From: Pseudoxanthomonas daejeonensis
GTDB lineage: Bacteria > Pseudomonadota > Gammaproteobacteria > Xanthomonadales > Xanthomonadaceae
DNA length: 64,000 nucleotides
NCBI RefSeq assembly: GCF_010093205.1
Contig: NZ_PDWN01000013.1
Span: 50,993-114,992 of the forward strand
Direction: 5' to 3'
Shown: positions 9,903 through 19,215 of the stretch, in pieces
Layout of the letters: the number at the start of each line of letters is the position of its first letter
Numbering within the stretch: the stretch's first letter is position 1
Program-made: the position numbers and the translations under genes
The notes under the pieces: generated by a model
Seen by the model: only the letters and a program-made list of their open reading frames with translations
Told to the model about the DNA's origin: nothing
The model's database searches: none

Positions 9903-9924
9903 AACGGCGCCCCTAGGCGCCGTT
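9903..9924. terminator. Bidirectional rho-independent terminator
   Basis: AACGGCGCC (9903-9911), loop CCTA, GGCGCCGTT (9916-9924), followed by a T-run; A residues precede the stem. It sits between the convergent thiolase and galU genes and can stop both. Confidence 0.9.
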
Positions 9925-9967
9925 TTTTATCTATCGCTGCCGGCAGTTAGTTGCCGGGCAACGCCGA

Positions 9968-10870
9968 TCAGTCTTGGTCCTTCACGCCCAGCTCGCCCAG
10001 GGCGCGCTGCATCATGTCCCGTGCTGGATCGCTCAGCTTCTCGTGGTCGAGCGCGTAGCGGATCGTCGCCTCAATCAGCCCGATATGCGTACCGCAGTCG
10101 AAGCGCGTGCCCTGGAACCGGTAGGCGTGCACCGGCTGCTCGGCCAGCAACGCGGCGATCGCATCGGTCAGCTGGATCTCGCCACCGGCGCCGGGCCGGG
10201 TCGCCTCGAGCAGGCCGAAGATGCGCGGGCTCAGCACGTACCGGCCGACCACGGCCAGATTGCTCGGCGCCACTTCAGGCTTGGGCTTCTCGACGATCGC
10301 CTTGATCCGGCCCTGGCGGCCGTCGAAGGCCTCTGTGGCCACGATGCCGTAGCTGCCGGTGGCCTCGTGGGGCACGTTCTGCACCGCGATCATGCTCGCG
10401 CCGGAAGCCTGCGCCGCATCGGCCATCTGCTTCAGCGCGCCTGCGCCACGGTTCCAGATCAGGTCGTCGGGCAGCAGCACAGCGAACGGTTCGTTGCCGA
10501 TGACTTCCTTGGCGCAAAGCACCGCATGCCCCAGGCCCAGGGCTTCAGCCTGGGTCACGAAGATCGCGCGCACGCCCGGGGGCAATACGTGCCGTACCAA
10601 CTCCAGCTGCTCGGTCTTGCCGGCACGTTCGAGCTTCTGCTCCAGCTCGTACGCCTTGTCGAAGTAATCGGCGACCGCATGCTTGTAGCGGTTGGTGATG
10701 AATACCAGCGTGTCGCAGCCAGCCTCGATCGCCTCGTCCACGGCGTACTGGATTAGCGGCCGGTCGATGATCGGCAGCATCTCCTTGGGAACAGTCTTGG
10801 TCGCGGGCAGGAATCGGGTCCCCAACCCCGCCACCGGGAAAACTGCCTTCCTGATCCTCTGGGACGTCAT
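9968..10870 (-). CDS. galU: UTP-glucose-1-phosphate uridylyltransferase GalU
   Basis: 300 residues. The N-terminal nucleotide-binding signature AVFPVAGLGTRFLPATK is followed by KEMLPIIDRPLIQYAVDEA; later VEKPKPEVAPSNLAVVGRYVL and GAGGEIQLTDAI are typical of GalU. It makes UDP-glucose for surface polysaccharides. Its start overlaps the CapD-like gene by 4 bases (ATGA), so it is the last gene of a leftward LPS/polysaccharide operon and ends at the bidirectional terminator. Confidence 0.96.
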   Translation of the reverse strand: MTSQRIRKAVFPVAGLGTRFLPATKTVPKEMLPIIDRPLIQYAVDEAIEAGCDTLVFITNRYKHAVADYFDKAYELEQKLERAGKTEQLELVRHVLPPGVRAIFVTQAEALGLGHAVLCAKEVIGNEPFAVLLPDDLIWNRGAGALKQMADAAQASGASMIAVQNVPHEATGSYGIVATEAFDGRQGRIKAIVEKPKPEVAPSNLAVVGRYVLSPRIFGLLEATRPGAGGEIQLTDAIAALLAEQPVHAYRFQGTRFDCGTHIGLIEATIRYALDHEKLSDPARDMMQRALGELGVKDQD

Positions 10871-12780
10871 CGTGTCGCTCGTGCCTCACGCGCCGGGAAC
10901 GGCACCACGGTGGCGCCGGATTCGGATGCCTCGACCAGCTCGGCGGGGATGAACTCCGGAATCACCTCGCGCAACACCTGCCGCAGCGCCTGCTCGTCGT
11001 AGCGCGCACTGGCTTCGCGCATGCGTTCGACACCTGTCCGAACCAGCTCGGCGGAGGACTCCCTTGCACCTGCCTCCAGGATCTTGGAATGCGAGGTCGG
11101 GCGGTAGTGTTCGTCGGCATAGAAAAGCGTTTCGTGCAGCTTCTCGCCTGGCCGCAGGCCGGTATACACGATCGCGATGTCACGGCCTGGCTGCTTGCCT
11201 GCCAGGCGGATCATCTGCTCGGCGAGCAGCCGGATCGGCACCGGCTCGCCCATGTCGAGGGTATAGATCGCCGCATGCGAGCCCGACGCCGCCGCCTGCA
11301 CGATCAACTGGCAGGCCTCTGGGATCGTCATGAAGTAGCGCGAAACCTCGGGATCGGTCACGGTGACCGGCCCGCCCTTGCGGATTTGTTCGCGGAACAG
11401 GGGAACCACGCTTCCTGCCGAATCGAGCACGTTGCCGAAGCGCACGGTGACGAAACGGGTGCCGCTGTGCTTGCTGTCCAGCGATTGCGCGATCATCTCG
11501 GCGAAACGCTTGGTTGCCCCGAGGACGTTCGCGGGATCGACGGCCTTGTCGGTGGAGATGAAGACGAACGTGCCGACGTTGCTCTCGCGGCACAGCCGGG
11601 CAACCGTATCGGTGGCCAGCACGTTGTTGCGCACGGCCTCGCGCATCTGGTTTTCGAGCAAGGGCACCTGCTTGTAGGCCGCAGCATGGAAAACCGCATC
11701 GGGTTGCCCCAGCTGCAGCGCGTAAGCAGTCACCGCCGGATCCCCGCAGTCACCCAGAACCGCCTGGATCTCAAGGTCGGGGAAGGCGCGCCTCAGGTCT
11801 CCGTGGATTGTGATCAACGCAAGCTCATTGATCTCCAGCAGCACGATCCTGCGCGCACCGTGGCGCGCGCACTGCCGGCACAGCTCCGAACCGATCGAAC
11901 CGCCGGCGCCCGTCACCATCACCGTCCGCCCGCCCAGCCATCCACGGATCAGCTTCCAGTCCGGCTGCACTGGCTTGCGTCCGAGGAGGTCTTCGATCGC
12001 GACCTCCTTGAGCTCACCTGGCAGCGCCTGCCCTTCCAGCACGTCCGTCAGGCGCGGCACGGTGCGGAACAGCAATCCGGTCCGCTCGCAGATTCCCATC
12101 ACCCGCTGCATCGCTGCGGCATCGAGCGAGGGCATTGCGATCACCAGCATGCCCGCCGCTGTTTCCTTGGCCATCGCCGGTGCATCGTCCAGTCCGCCCA
12201 GGACAGGCAGGCCATGCAGGCGCGATCCCCGCAGCCGTGGCGCGTCGTCGAGGAATCCGACGGGCTCGTAGGCTCCCGAACGACGCAGGTCCCGGACCAG
12301 TGCTTCACCCGCCCTGCCTGCCCCGAGGATCAGCACCCGGCGCGCGGACAAGTGGCGCTGTCCGACATGATGGTCCTTCCACACCCGGTACAGCAGCCGG
12401 GGCATGCCCAGCAGAACGGTCAGGGCAAAGGGATACACCACCAGGGCCGTCCGCGGCACCGTGTCCAGGCGGTTGTAGACCGCCAAGGCCATCACGATCG
12501 CCAGGAGGCCGAAGATGCCGGCCTTCAGGATGTTCCAGAGGTCGGGCACGCTGGCGAATCGCCACAGCCCCCGGTAAAGCCCCACGCGCCAGAACACGAG
12601 CCCCTGCGCCACCAGCACCAGGGCGATCGTCGGCGAGAAATCGAACCAGGCATACCCCTCGTGGCGGCTGGCATAGCGCAGGATATGGATCAGCTGCCAG
12701 CAGACGTAAACCATCACCATGTCGTGCAGCACGACGGCGATGCGGGTCAGTGCGGCTGCCGAATTTTGTCCGGAATTCAT
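10867..12780 (-). CDS. Membrane-anchored nucleoside-diphosphate-sugar dehydratase/epimerase (CapD/WbpM-like)
   Basis: 637 residues. About four N-terminal membrane segments (roughly residues 12-115) and a CoA-binding-like Rossmann region (LILGAGRAGEALVRDL) are followed by a catalytic SDR domain with GAGGSIGSELCRQ at about 290-305 and FISTDKAVDPANVLGATKR. These match the WbpM/CapD/FlaA1 long form, which makes UDP-4-keto-6-deoxy sugars or QuiNAc precursors for O-antigen. The gene is 9 bases after the WecA-like gene and coupled to galU. The exact sugar cannot be read from the sequence. Confidence 0.9.
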   Translation of the reverse strand: MNSGQNSAAALTRIAVVLHDMVMVYVCWQLIHILRYASRHEGYAWFDFSPTIALVLVAQGLVFWRVGLYRGLWRFASVPDLWNILKAGIFGLLAIVMALAVYNRLDTVPRTALVVYPFALTVLLGMPRLLYRVWKDHHVGQRHLSARRVLILGAGRAGEALVRDLRRSGAYEPVGFLDDAPRLRGSRLHGLPVLGGLDDAPAMAKETAAGMLVIAMPSLDAAAMQRVMGICERTGLLFRTVPRLTDVLEGQALPGELKEVAIEDLLGRKPVQPDWKLIRGWLGGRTVMVTGAGGSIGSELCRQCARHGARRIVLLEINELALITIHGDLRRAFPDLEIQAVLGDCGDPAVTAYALQLGQPDAVFHAAAYKQVPLLENQMREAVRNNVLATDTVARLCRESNVGTFVFISTDKAVDPANVLGATKRFAEMIAQSLDSKHSGTRFVTVRFGNVLDSAGSVVPLFREQIRKGGPVTVTDPEVSRYFMTIPEACQLIVQAAASGSHAAIYTLDMGEPVPIRLLAEQMIRLAGKQPGRDIAIVYTGLRPGEKLHETLFYADEHYRPTSHSKILEAGARESSAELVRTGVERMREASARYDEQALRQVLREVIPEFIPAELVEASESGATVVPFPAREARATR

Positions 12781-12789
12781 GCGTTCTCT

Positions 12790-13776
12790 TTAGTTGAAAC
12801 CGCTCTTCCTTGACACGAGACGCCGACGCTGGAAGAACCAGCCAAGGGACGCGCATGCAAACCAGAGGACCGTGACCGCAGCCGCCTGCCACGGCCCGAT
12901 CTTGTTCACGGAAAGCGCAAGGATACTAGCTGCCAAGCTGAACGTAGCGTAGATGCATGTCACAAATGTGTGACTCTGGGCGGTTTTAACCCAACGCTGA
13001 TACAGGTGGGAGGTATGCGGCTGCCACCATCGCTCGCCCCCCCGCATGCGGGCACCCAAGGTCAGGGAAGCGTCGACCAGGAACGCCGACAGGGGCAGGA
13101 GCACCAGGATCGCACCGTCCGGGCCCCGCTCGACCGCCGCTACCGATGCCAATGCCGCCAACGCATAGCCCAGGGTCCCGCTGCCCACATCGCCGAGGAA
13201 TATTCTCGCCCGCGGGAAATTGAACGGCAGGAACACCGCCGCTGCGACTCCGAACGCCAGTGCCGCGTAAGCGGTGCCCGGCGCCAGCCATGCGAAGGCC
13301 ACTGCACACAACATGGCCTGGCTGGTGGCCAGGCCATTGATGCCGTCCATGAAGTTCCAGACGTTGACCAGCCCCGGGACCAAGGCCAGGGTCAGGATTG
13401 CCCAGCCCCACTGCCCCTCCGCTCCATGCAGCCCCCAGGCGAGCAGCGCGCCGGCCAGGCATTGCACGGCCAGTCGCAACCAGGGCGAAAGCGGTCGATG
13501 GTCGTCCACCCATCCGATCCCGGCGACCAGCATCAGCCCACCTGCGAAACCCAGCACGGCGGCCGGCCGGGCGGTGCCGGCAATCAGCGCGACCACGCAT
13601 CCGGCCAACAGCGCGCAGGCGATGCCGATGCCTCCTCCACGCGGCGTCGGCACCGCGTGACTGCGCCGCTCACCGGGCAGGTCGACCAGATTGCGTCGGC
13701 GCGCATAGGCCAGCGCCGCCCAGGTCATCAGTACCGAAATACCGGCGTGGAGCGCCAGCCAGCCCGCCATTGCCAT
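12790..13776 (-). CDS. WecA-like undecaprenyl-phosphate glycosyl-1-phosphate transferase
   Basis: 328 residues from the ATG at 13776, which shares its A with the lapB stop (TGATG); an upstream in-frame ATG at 13869 would lie deep within lapB and is rejected. The protein is polytopic with motifs of the MraY/WecA family: NVWNFMDGINGLA, IFLGDVGSGTLGYA, and WWQPHTSHLYQRW near the C-terminus. It probably transfers a sugar-1-phosphate to undecaprenyl phosphate to start O-antigen or another glycan. Coupling to lapB links it to LPS control. Confidence 0.88.
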   Translation of the reverse strand: MAMAGWLALHAGISVLMTWAALAYARRRNLVDLPGERRSHAVPTPRGGGIGIACALLAGCVVALIAGTARPAAVLGFAGGLMLVAGIGWVDDHRPLSPWLRLAVQCLAGALLAWGLHGAEGQWGWAILTLALVPGLVNVWNFMDGINGLATSQAMLCAVAFAWLAPGTAYAALAFGVAAAVFLPFNFPRARIFLGDVGSGTLGYALAALASVAAVERGPDGAILVLLPLSAFLVDASLTLGARMRGGERWWQPHTSHLYQRWVKTAQSHTFVTCIYATFSLAASILALSVNKIGPWQAAAVTVLWFACASLGWFFQRRRLVSRKSGFN

Positions 13777-14954
13777 CAGACGACCGCGTAGTTCAACAGC
13801 GGCTTGACCGTTCCCCATTCCTTGCAGCTGGGACACTGCCAATGGTGGGTCCGGGCTCCGAAACCGCAACGCGTGCAGCGGTAACTCGGATTGCGGACGA
13901 GCAGCTGGTCGGTGATGTGCTTGAGGTCATGCAGGGTGGCGGTGCTGTCCGCACCCACGGCCAGGGTGAGATCGATCAGCGCGGCCTCGCCACGCACGGA
14001 CGGACGGTCCTTGAGCTGACGCCCGAGGTAGTCACGTGCGGCATTCGGTCCCTCCTGGCCCTCGATCAGGCGGGTGAGCGCCAGCACCGGCGCGATGCCA
14101 CGGTAGTGCTCGCCCATCTCGGCCAGGAACGCACGTGCGCCGGCGTTGTCGCCGACCTCCCCGTAACACGCCAGCAGGCTGGGCAGGAATTCAGGCAGAT
14201 ACTCCGGATCGTGGCGGGCAGCACGCTCGTAGGCACGGATCGCGCCTTCCGGATTGCGGGCATCCGCTTCGATGCGCCCTTCAAGGATGCCCGCACGCAC
14301 GCTGGCGGCATCGGCCTGGTAGGCACGCGCGATCGCCGCGCGGGCACCATCGAGATCGCCGTTGGCGCGATGGCGCTCGGCCAGCTCGCATTCGAACTGG
14401 GACACCAGCTTGCCCATCGGCTCGCCGGCGACCTCCTCGTAGCGCATGGCGTTGTCGATCGCGCGTTCCCAATCGCGCTCGGCCTGGTAAATGCCGATCA
14501 GGTGCTTGAGCGCCTGCGGCGCGCGCTGGTCGATCCGGGCCAGGTCGGTGAAGACGGTCTCGGCACGATCAAGCAGGCCGGACTTCATGTAGTCCTCGCC
14601 AAGCGCGAGCAGGGCCTGGACCCGTTGGGCATCGCTGAGGTCATTGCGCTGCACCAGGCCCTGGTGCAGACGGATCGCGCGGTCGACTTCGCCACGGCGA
14701 CGAAACAGGTGCCCCAGCGCGACCTGGGTTTCGAAAGTTTCCTTGTCCAGCTCGGCGATGTGCAGGAACAGTTCGATCGCCTTGTCCGGCTGCTCGTTGA
14801 GCAGGTAGTTCAGGCCACGGAAGTAGGTCGTGGACAAGCGACTGACCTGCGTGTCGCCATGACGCTGTCCACCGCGCCGGCCGATCACCCAGCCGGTGAG
14901 CGCGGCGATGGGCAGAAGCAGGAAGAACCAGAACCACTCGTTCAGAAATTCCAT
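13776..14954 (-). CDS. lapB: LPS assembly regulator LapB (YciM)
   Basis: 392 residues. An N-terminal membrane anchor (about 5-22) is followed by TPR repeats (LYLLNEQPDKAIELFLHI and similar) and a C-terminal rubredoxin-like metal site, with CTRCGFGARTHHWQCPSCKEWG giving the four cysteines. LapB binds FtsH and LpxC and sets lipid A synthesis rate. It follows lapA by 3 bases and shares a base with the WecA-like gene start. All hallmark parts are visible. Confidence 0.95.
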   Translation of the reverse strand: MEFLNEWFWFFLLLPIAALTGWVIGRRGGQRHGDTQVSRLSTTYFRGLNYLLNEQPDKAIELFLHIAELDKETFETQVALGHLFRRRGEVDRAIRLHQGLVQRNDLSDAQRVQALLALGEDYMKSGLLDRAETVFTDLARIDQRAPQALKHLIGIYQAERDWERAIDNAMRYEEVAGEPMGKLVSQFECELAERHRANGDLDGARAAIARAYQADAASVRAGILEGRIEADARNPEGAIRAYERAARHDPEYLPEFLPSLLACYGEVGDNAGARAFLAEMGEHYRGIAPVLALTRLIEGQEGPNAARDYLGRQLKDRPSVRGEAALIDLTLAVGADSTATLHDLKHITDQLLVRNPSYRCTRCGFGARTHHWQCPSCKEWGTVKPLLNYAVV

Positions 14955-14957
14955 CGC

Positions 14958-15242
14958 TCAGGTTCCCGGGTTGGGCGGACGCGGACCTTCCGCGGCCGTT
15001 GCGACGGGTACGGGACGGTTGGCGCGGCGCAGGCGTGCACGCAGGGGGAGGACAGTCGTCGCCATCACCATTCCGCCGCCCAGGAGCACCCCGGCGAGCA
15101 GCGACACCATGATGGCGATTCCCGTGGTGGTGACGACTTCGACGATGCCGAAATCGAGCGCGATCCGCTGCGGATTGAGCGAACCGACCACCAGGCCCGC
15201 GGCCAGGAAGGCGACGAGCACCAGCAGACGAAGAATGGTCAT
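14958..15242 (-). CDS. lapA: LapA family inner-membrane protein (DUF1049)
   Basis: 94 residues with two hydrophobic segments (about 3-20 and 42-64) separated by the family motif NPQRIALDFGIVEV, and a basic, Pro-rich tail. LapA works with LapB in LPS assembly. The order ihfB-lapA-lapB supports the call, since the protein itself is short and poorly conserved. Confidence 0.88.
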   Translation of the reverse strand: MTILRLLVLVAFLAAGLVVGSLNPQRIALDFGIVEVVTTTGIAIMVSLLAGVLLGGGMVMATTVLPLRARLRRANRPVPVATAAEGPRPPNPGT

Positions 15243-15300
15243 GTCCCGACTCCTGCGACAGTCGGGGAAGCTTAACGGACCGGAACGCGGTCGACGAGCG

Positions 15301-15615
15301 TCAGCTGCCGTCGTCGGCGGATGCCGGGATCGGCTGCACGTCGCTCACCTTCTCGCGCAGCTCCTTGCCGGGCTTGAAGTGCGGTACATGCTTGCCGGGA
15401 AGGGCCACCGAATCGCCGGTCTTGGGGTTTCGCCCCAGACGTGGCGGCCGGTAATGCAGGGAAAAGCTGCCGAAGCCCCGGATCTCGATCCGCTCACCGG
15501 AGGACAGCGCACCCCCCATCATTTCCAGCAACGACTTGACGGCGAGGTCTACGTCCTCGGCCTTCAGGTGCGACTGGCGGCGGGCCAGGATCTCGATCAG
15601 TTCGGACTTGGTCAT
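15301..15615 (-). CDS. ihfB: Integration host factor beta subunit
   Basis: 104 residues of the HU/IHF fold: [17 protein letters not shown] at the start, then [29 protein letters not shown], in which the GRNPKTG arm contacts the minor groove. IHF bends DNA at regulatory and recombination sites. It lies 78 bases after rpsA, separated by a strong hairpin at 15646-15678, and 58 bases before lapA. The C-terminal extension past the fold is short and acidic. Confidence 0.95.
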   Translation of the reverse strand: MTKSELIEILARRQSHLKAEDVDLAVKSLLEMMGGALSSGERIEIRGFGSFSLHYRPPRLGRNPKTGDSVALPGKHVPHFKPGKELREKVSDVQPIPASADDGS

Positions 15616-15645
15616 CTCAGGCTTGGCTGGATGCGGGTTGACAGG

Positions 15646-15678
15646 CCGAGGCGGCCCGGGAAGCCCGGACCGCCTCGG
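15646..15678 (-). other. Strong intercistronic hairpin between rpsA and ihfB
   Basis: CCGAGGCGG (15646-15654) pairs fully with CCGCCTCGG (15670-15678), with an inner CCGG/CCGG extension. There is no T-tract, so read-through into ihfB or processing is as likely as termination. Confidence 0.5.
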
Positions 15679-15693
15679 TAACTGCGTTACTTC

Positions 15694-17382
15694 TTACTCG
15701 GACTTGCCGCCCAGCTGTGCACGCAACAGCGCGCCCAGGCTGGTAGTGCCGGCAGCGGCCTCGGCGGCCGACTTGTTGTACTCGTGCAGCGCCTCGGCGG
15801 TTTCGGCTTCGTCCTTGGCCTTGATCGACAGCTGCAGGGTGCGGCCCTTGCGGTCCATGCCCACGAACTTGGCCTCGACCTTGTCGCCAACCTTCAGGTG
15901 CTGGGTGGCGTCGTCCACGCGATCGTGGCTGATGTCGCGAGCGGCGACATAGCCCTCGATGCCGTCGGCCAGTTCGATCGTGGCGCCCTTGGCGTCCACT
16001 TCCTTCACCGTGCCTTCGACCTTCGAGCCCTTCGGGTTGGTCGCCATGTACTGGCCGAACGGATCCTGCTCCATCTGCTTCAGGCCCAGGCTGATGCGCT
16101 CGCGCTCCGGATCGACCGCGAGCACGACCGCGTCAAGCGTGTCGCCCTTCTTGTAGTTGCGCAGGATGTCTTCGCCGGTGGCGTTCCAGCTGATGTCCGA
16201 CAGGTGGATGAGGCCGTCGATGCCGCCGTCCAGGCCGATGAAGATGCCAAAGTCGGTGATCGACTTGATCTGGCCCGACACCTTGTCGTTCTTCTTGTGG
16301 ATCGCGGCGAAGGTCTCCCACGGGTTGGCGGCGACCTGCTTCATGCCCAGCGAAATACGACGACGCTCTTCATCGACATCCAGGACCATGACTTCGACTT
16401 CGTCACCGACCTGCACGACCTTGGACGGGTTGACGTTCTTGTTGGTCCAGTCCATCTCGGACACGTGCACCAGGCCTTCCACGCCCGGCTCGATCTCGAC
16501 GAACGCGCCGTAATCGGTGACGTTGGAGACCTTGCCGAACACGCGGCTGTTGGCCGGGTAACGGCGGGCGATGTTGTCCCACGGATCCTCGCCCAGCTGC
16601 TTCAGGCCGAGCGAAACGCGGTTGCGCTCGCGATCGAACTTCAGCACGCGCACGTCCAGCTCGTCGCCGACGTTGACCACTTCGGACGGGTGGCGGACGC
16701 GCTTCCACGCCATGTCGGTGATGTGCAGCAGGCCATCGATGCCGCCCAGGTCGACGAACGCGCCGTAGTCGGTGAGGTTCTTGACCACACCCTTCAGCAC
16801 CGCGCCTTCCTGCAGCTTCTCCATCAGCTGCTCGCGCTCTTCCGAATGCTCGCTCTCGACCACCGCACGGCGGGAGACCACGACATTGTTGCGCTTGCGA
16901 TCCAGCTTGATGAGCTTGAACTCCAGCTCCTTGCCTTCCAGGTAGGCCGGGTCGCGCACGGGGCGCACATCGACCAGCGAACCGGGAAGGAATGCACGGA
17001 CGTCCTTGATGTCGACGGTGAAGCCGCCCTTGACCTTGCCGCTGATGCGGCCGGTGATGGTCTCGTTCTTCTCGAGGGCTTCTTCCAGCTCGTCCCACAC
17101 CATCGCGCGCTTGGCCTTCTCGCGCGACAGCACGGTCTCGCCGAAGCCGTTCTCGAGGGAATCCAGCGCGACCTTGACCTGGTCGCCCACGCCCACGTCG
17201 ATTTCGCCGGCGTCGTTACGGAACTGCTCGATCGGCACGATGCCTTCGGACTTCAGGCCGGCATTGATCACCACCACGTCGCCGCGGACTTCCACGACGG
17301 TACCGATGACGATGGCGCCCGGCTTCAGCTTGGCAAGGTTGGCCTGACTGGCTTCAAACAGTTCGGCAAAAGATTCGGTCAT
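15694..17382 (-). CDS. rpsA: 30S ribosomal protein S1
   Basis: 562 residues; E. coli S1 has 557. Six S1/OB repeats are visible; the third to sixth carry the typical phrase [41 protein letters not shown] or a close variant. The N-terminus [13 protein letters not shown] at ATG 17382 is the conserved start; an upstream in-frame ATG at 17454 gives an unrelated leader and is rejected. S1 binds mRNA leaders on the 30S subunit. The ribosome-binding site is weak (CCGAG), consistent with known S1 autogenous control, though that is not shown by sequence here. Confidence 0.97.
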   Translation of the reverse strand: MTESFAELFEASQANLAKLKPGAIVIGTVVEVRGDVVVINAGLKSEGIVPIEQFRNDAGEIDVGVGDQVKVALDSLENGFGETVLSREKAKRAMVWDELEEALEKNETITGRISGKVKGGFTVDIKDVRAFLPGSLVDVRPVRDPAYLEGKELEFKLIKLDRKRNNVVVSRRAVVESEHSEEREQLMEKLQEGAVLKGVVKNLTDYGAFVDLGGIDGLLHITDMAWKRVRHPSEVVNVGDELDVRVLKFDRERNRVSLGLKQLGEDPWDNIARRYPANSRVFGKVSNVTDYGAFVEIEPGVEGLVHVSEMDWTNKNVNPSKVVQVGDEVEVMVLDVDEERRRISLGMKQVAANPWETFAAIHKKNDKVSGQIKSITDFGIFIGLDGGIDGLIHLSDISWNATGEDILRNYKKGDTLDAVVLAVDPERERISLGLKQMEQDPFGQYMATNPKGSKVEGTVKEVDAKGATIELADGIEGYVAARDISHDRVDDATQHLKVGDKVEAKFVGMDRKGRTLQLSIKAKDEAETAEALHEYNKSAAEAAAGTTSLGALLRAQLGGKSE

Positions 17383-17484
17383 TGTGATTACTCGGTTGAA
17401 CACACGGACGGAAAGCACGGCGCATGCCGCATTCCGCCCCCCTGGTCGGCCCACGAGGGAGCCCAGTGTGGTTGATTGGAAAAA

Positions 17485-17506
17485 CCGCCGTGGTCATCCA
17501 CGACGG
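17485..17506 (-). terminator. Rho-independent terminator after cmk
   Basis: On the minus strand a 9-pair stem (one G-U pair) with loop ATGA is followed by TTTTT; on the plus strand the arms are 17485-17493 and 17498-17506, with the A-run at 17480-17484. It separates cmk from rpsA, implying that rpsA has its own promoter in 17383-17479. Confidence 0.75.
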
Positions 17507-17548
17507 CGCCTTCTGCTGCGCGCGATCCGATCGAACCGGAAGCCCGTG

Positions 17549-18226
17549 TCAGTCGGTGCGCACCGGCACCAGGCCGAGCACGCGATCGACGACCTCGTCG
17601 ATGGACAGGCCGGTGGTGTCGAGGAGGACGGCGTCTTCGGCCGGCTTCAACGGTGCCACCGCACGCTGGGCGTCGCGGGCGTCGCGGGCGAGAATCTCCC
17701 GCAGCAGACCGTCAAATGTAACCGAAACCCCTTTTTCCTTCAACTGGTTATGACGCCTGCGGGCGCGCTCGTCGGCGCTGGCCGTCAGGAACACCTTGGT
17801 CGTGGCGTCCGGGAAGATGACCGTCCCCATGTCGCGGCCGTCGGCCACCAGCCCCGGCTCGCGGCGGAAGGCGCGCTGGCGCTCCTTCAGGGCGGCACGG
17901 ACCTCGGGGATGGCGCCGATCGCCGAGGCCAGGGTGCCCGTGGTCTCCAGCCGCAGTTCGGCGGTGGCGTCGGTCCCGTTGACGAGCACCCGCAGGCCAT
18001 CCCCGGACTCACGGAAGTCCACGGCGGTGTCGAAGGTGCAGCGGACCAGGGCCGCCGGGTCGGCCAGGTCCAGGTCGGCCCAGCTGGCCGCTACCCCGAC
18101 CGCCCGGTAGAGTGCGCCGGAATCGAGGTAATGCCAGCCAAGTCGCGAAGCCACCAGCCGGCTGACCGTGCCCTTGCCGGCACCGGAAGGACCATCGATG
18201 GTGAGGACCGGGACGGCGGATGACAT
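17549..18226 (-). CDS. cmk: Cytidylate kinase
   Basis: 225 residues from ATG 18226, which has GGAG 5 bases upstream; an in-frame ATG at 18298 adds a non-conserved leader. The P-loop is GPSGAGKGT near residue 12, followed by [12 protein letters not shown] and [15 protein letters not shown], all classic Cmk motifs. The enzyme phosphorylates CMP and dCMP. The cmk-rpsA order is widespread in gammaproteobacteria. Confidence 0.96.
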   Translation of the reverse strand: MSSAVPVLTIDGPSGAGKGTVSRLVASRLGWHYLDSGALYRAVGVAASWADLDLADPAALVRCTFDTAVDFRESGDGLRVLVNGTDATAELRLETTGTLASAIGAIPEVRAALKERQRAFRREPGLVADGRDMGTVIFPDATTKVFLTASADERARRRHNQLKEKGVSVTFDGLLREILARDARDAQRAVAPLKPAEDAVLLDTTGLSIDEVVDRVLGLVPVRTD

Positions 18227-18302
18227 GGAAGCTCCGAGGGGGTTCTGGGGCGCCGGATTGTAGCCCGCCCACCCCACCGCCCCGGGCACCGGGCGCAACC
18301 AC

Positions 18303-18332
18303 TTGAAACAGCAAAGGAAAGGCCGCTAGAAT
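18303..18332 (+). promoter_or_regulatory. Sigma-70-type promoter for the L36 gene
   Basis: TTGAAA (18303-18308), an 18-base spacer and TAGAAT (18327-18332) lie 69 bases before the L36 start codon in the cmk/L36 divergent region. Confidence 0.6.
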
Positions 18333-18401
18333 GGCGGGCTTGTCTGTACGCCCTGGCCGATCCGGCCCTGGCATCCCATCCGTCGTCCTCCGAGGGGTGT
18401 C

Positions 18402-18527
18402 ATGAAAGTCCTGTCCTCCCTGAAGTCGGCGAAGGCCCGTCACCGCGACTGCAAGGTGGTCCGCCGCCGCGGAAAGGTCTTCGTGATCTGCAAGTCGAAC
18501 CCGCGCTTCAAGGCCCGCCAGCGCTGA
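18402..18527 (+). CDS. ykgO: Zinc-independent 50S ribosomal protein L36 (YkgO type)
   Basis: 41 residues. It starts [20 protein letters not shown] and ends NPRFKARQR. Only two cysteines (17 and 30) are present and the CxxC...C...H zinc ligand set of classical RpmJ is missing, so it is the C-minus YkgO form, which in many bacteria replaces zinc-binding L36. A promoter with TTGAAA-18-TAGAAT precedes it and a hairpin terminator follows at 18571. GAGG lies 8-11 bases before the ATG. Confidence 0.92.
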   Translation: MKVLSSLKSAKARHRDCKVVRRRGKVFVICKSNPRFKARQR

Positions 18528-18570
18528 AGCCGGCAGGCGTTCCGGCCCTGCCGGGACGCGGATCGAACCC

Positions 18571-18594
18571 GAAGGCCGCAGCGATGCGGCCTTC
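18571..18594 (+). terminator. Hairpin terminator after the L36 gene
   Basis: A perfect 10-pair stem (18571-18580 with 18585-18594) closes a GCGA tetraloop; the following GACGTTTCT is only weakly T-rich. Confidence 0.6.
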
Positions 18595-18747
18595 GACGTT
18601 TCTGGGGCTAACCTTCGGGCCGGGCTCCTGGATCTTGACGCCGGCCCCACCTCGGGCCGCGCGCTTCTGCTTACAATCGTCCGGTCAAGCACCAGCATCG
18701 TCCGGCAAGACCCGGCGATGACCATCCACCACGGGGAGAGCAATGCG

Positions 18748-19077
18748 ATGACGCACCGTCCGAACACCCTCATCCTGCTGGCCCTGCTCGCCCTGTGCGG
18801 CGGCGCCCAAGCCGACACCCTCCTGGTCGAACGCGCCAACCAGACCCCGGCGGTGGCCCAGCCCTCGCGCGGCCTGAGCATGGGCGAGGTCGAGTCCCGC
18901 TTCGGCGCTCCGCAGGAGAAACTCGATCCGCGCGGCGGCCAGAAGCAGCAGTGGCCGACGATCAACCGCTGGGTCTACCCGGAGTTCATCGTCTACTTCG
19001 AGAAGAACAAGGTGATCGACGTGGTGGCACGCAAGGCCGATGCCCAGGAAATCGGACCCAAGCCTCCGATCCGGTAA
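18748..19077 (+). CDS. Small secreted protein of unknown function
   Basis: 109 residues. A signal peptide (MTHRPNTLILLALLALCGGAQA) is cleaved probably after AQA. The mature part has a conserved-looking core, LSMGEVESRFGAPQ, then RWVYPEFIVYFEKNKVIDVVA, which resembles the short periplasmic BamE/SmpA-like and BLIP-like fold where a helix with GxP is followed by beta strands. Start chosen at ATG 18748 with GGGGAGAG upstream; an ATG at 18718 is less well placed. It lies 138 bases before the agmatine deiminase gene. No function is assigned. Confidence 0.8.
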   Translation: MTHRPNTLILLALLALCGGAQADTLLVERANQTPAVAQPSRGLSMGEVESRFGAPQEKLDPRGGQKQQWPTINRWVYPEFIVYFEKNKVIDVVARKADAQEIGPKPPIR

Positions 19078-19215
19078 ACCGCACCGAGACACGCGCCCGC
19101 CCGACCCGGCGGGCGTGAAAGCCCACGGCCAGCCTCCTGCAGGCGAGCGCGATCGCGCAGGTCGAAATCCGCACCGCCCGGCATGGCTCCGGGCCCCACG
19201 AGCATCCCTCCGGCA

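Noticed and set aside
13398..15275. A 625-codon plus-strand frame
   Set aside because: It is antisense to lapB, lapA and the WecA-like gene, all of which have clear family motifs.
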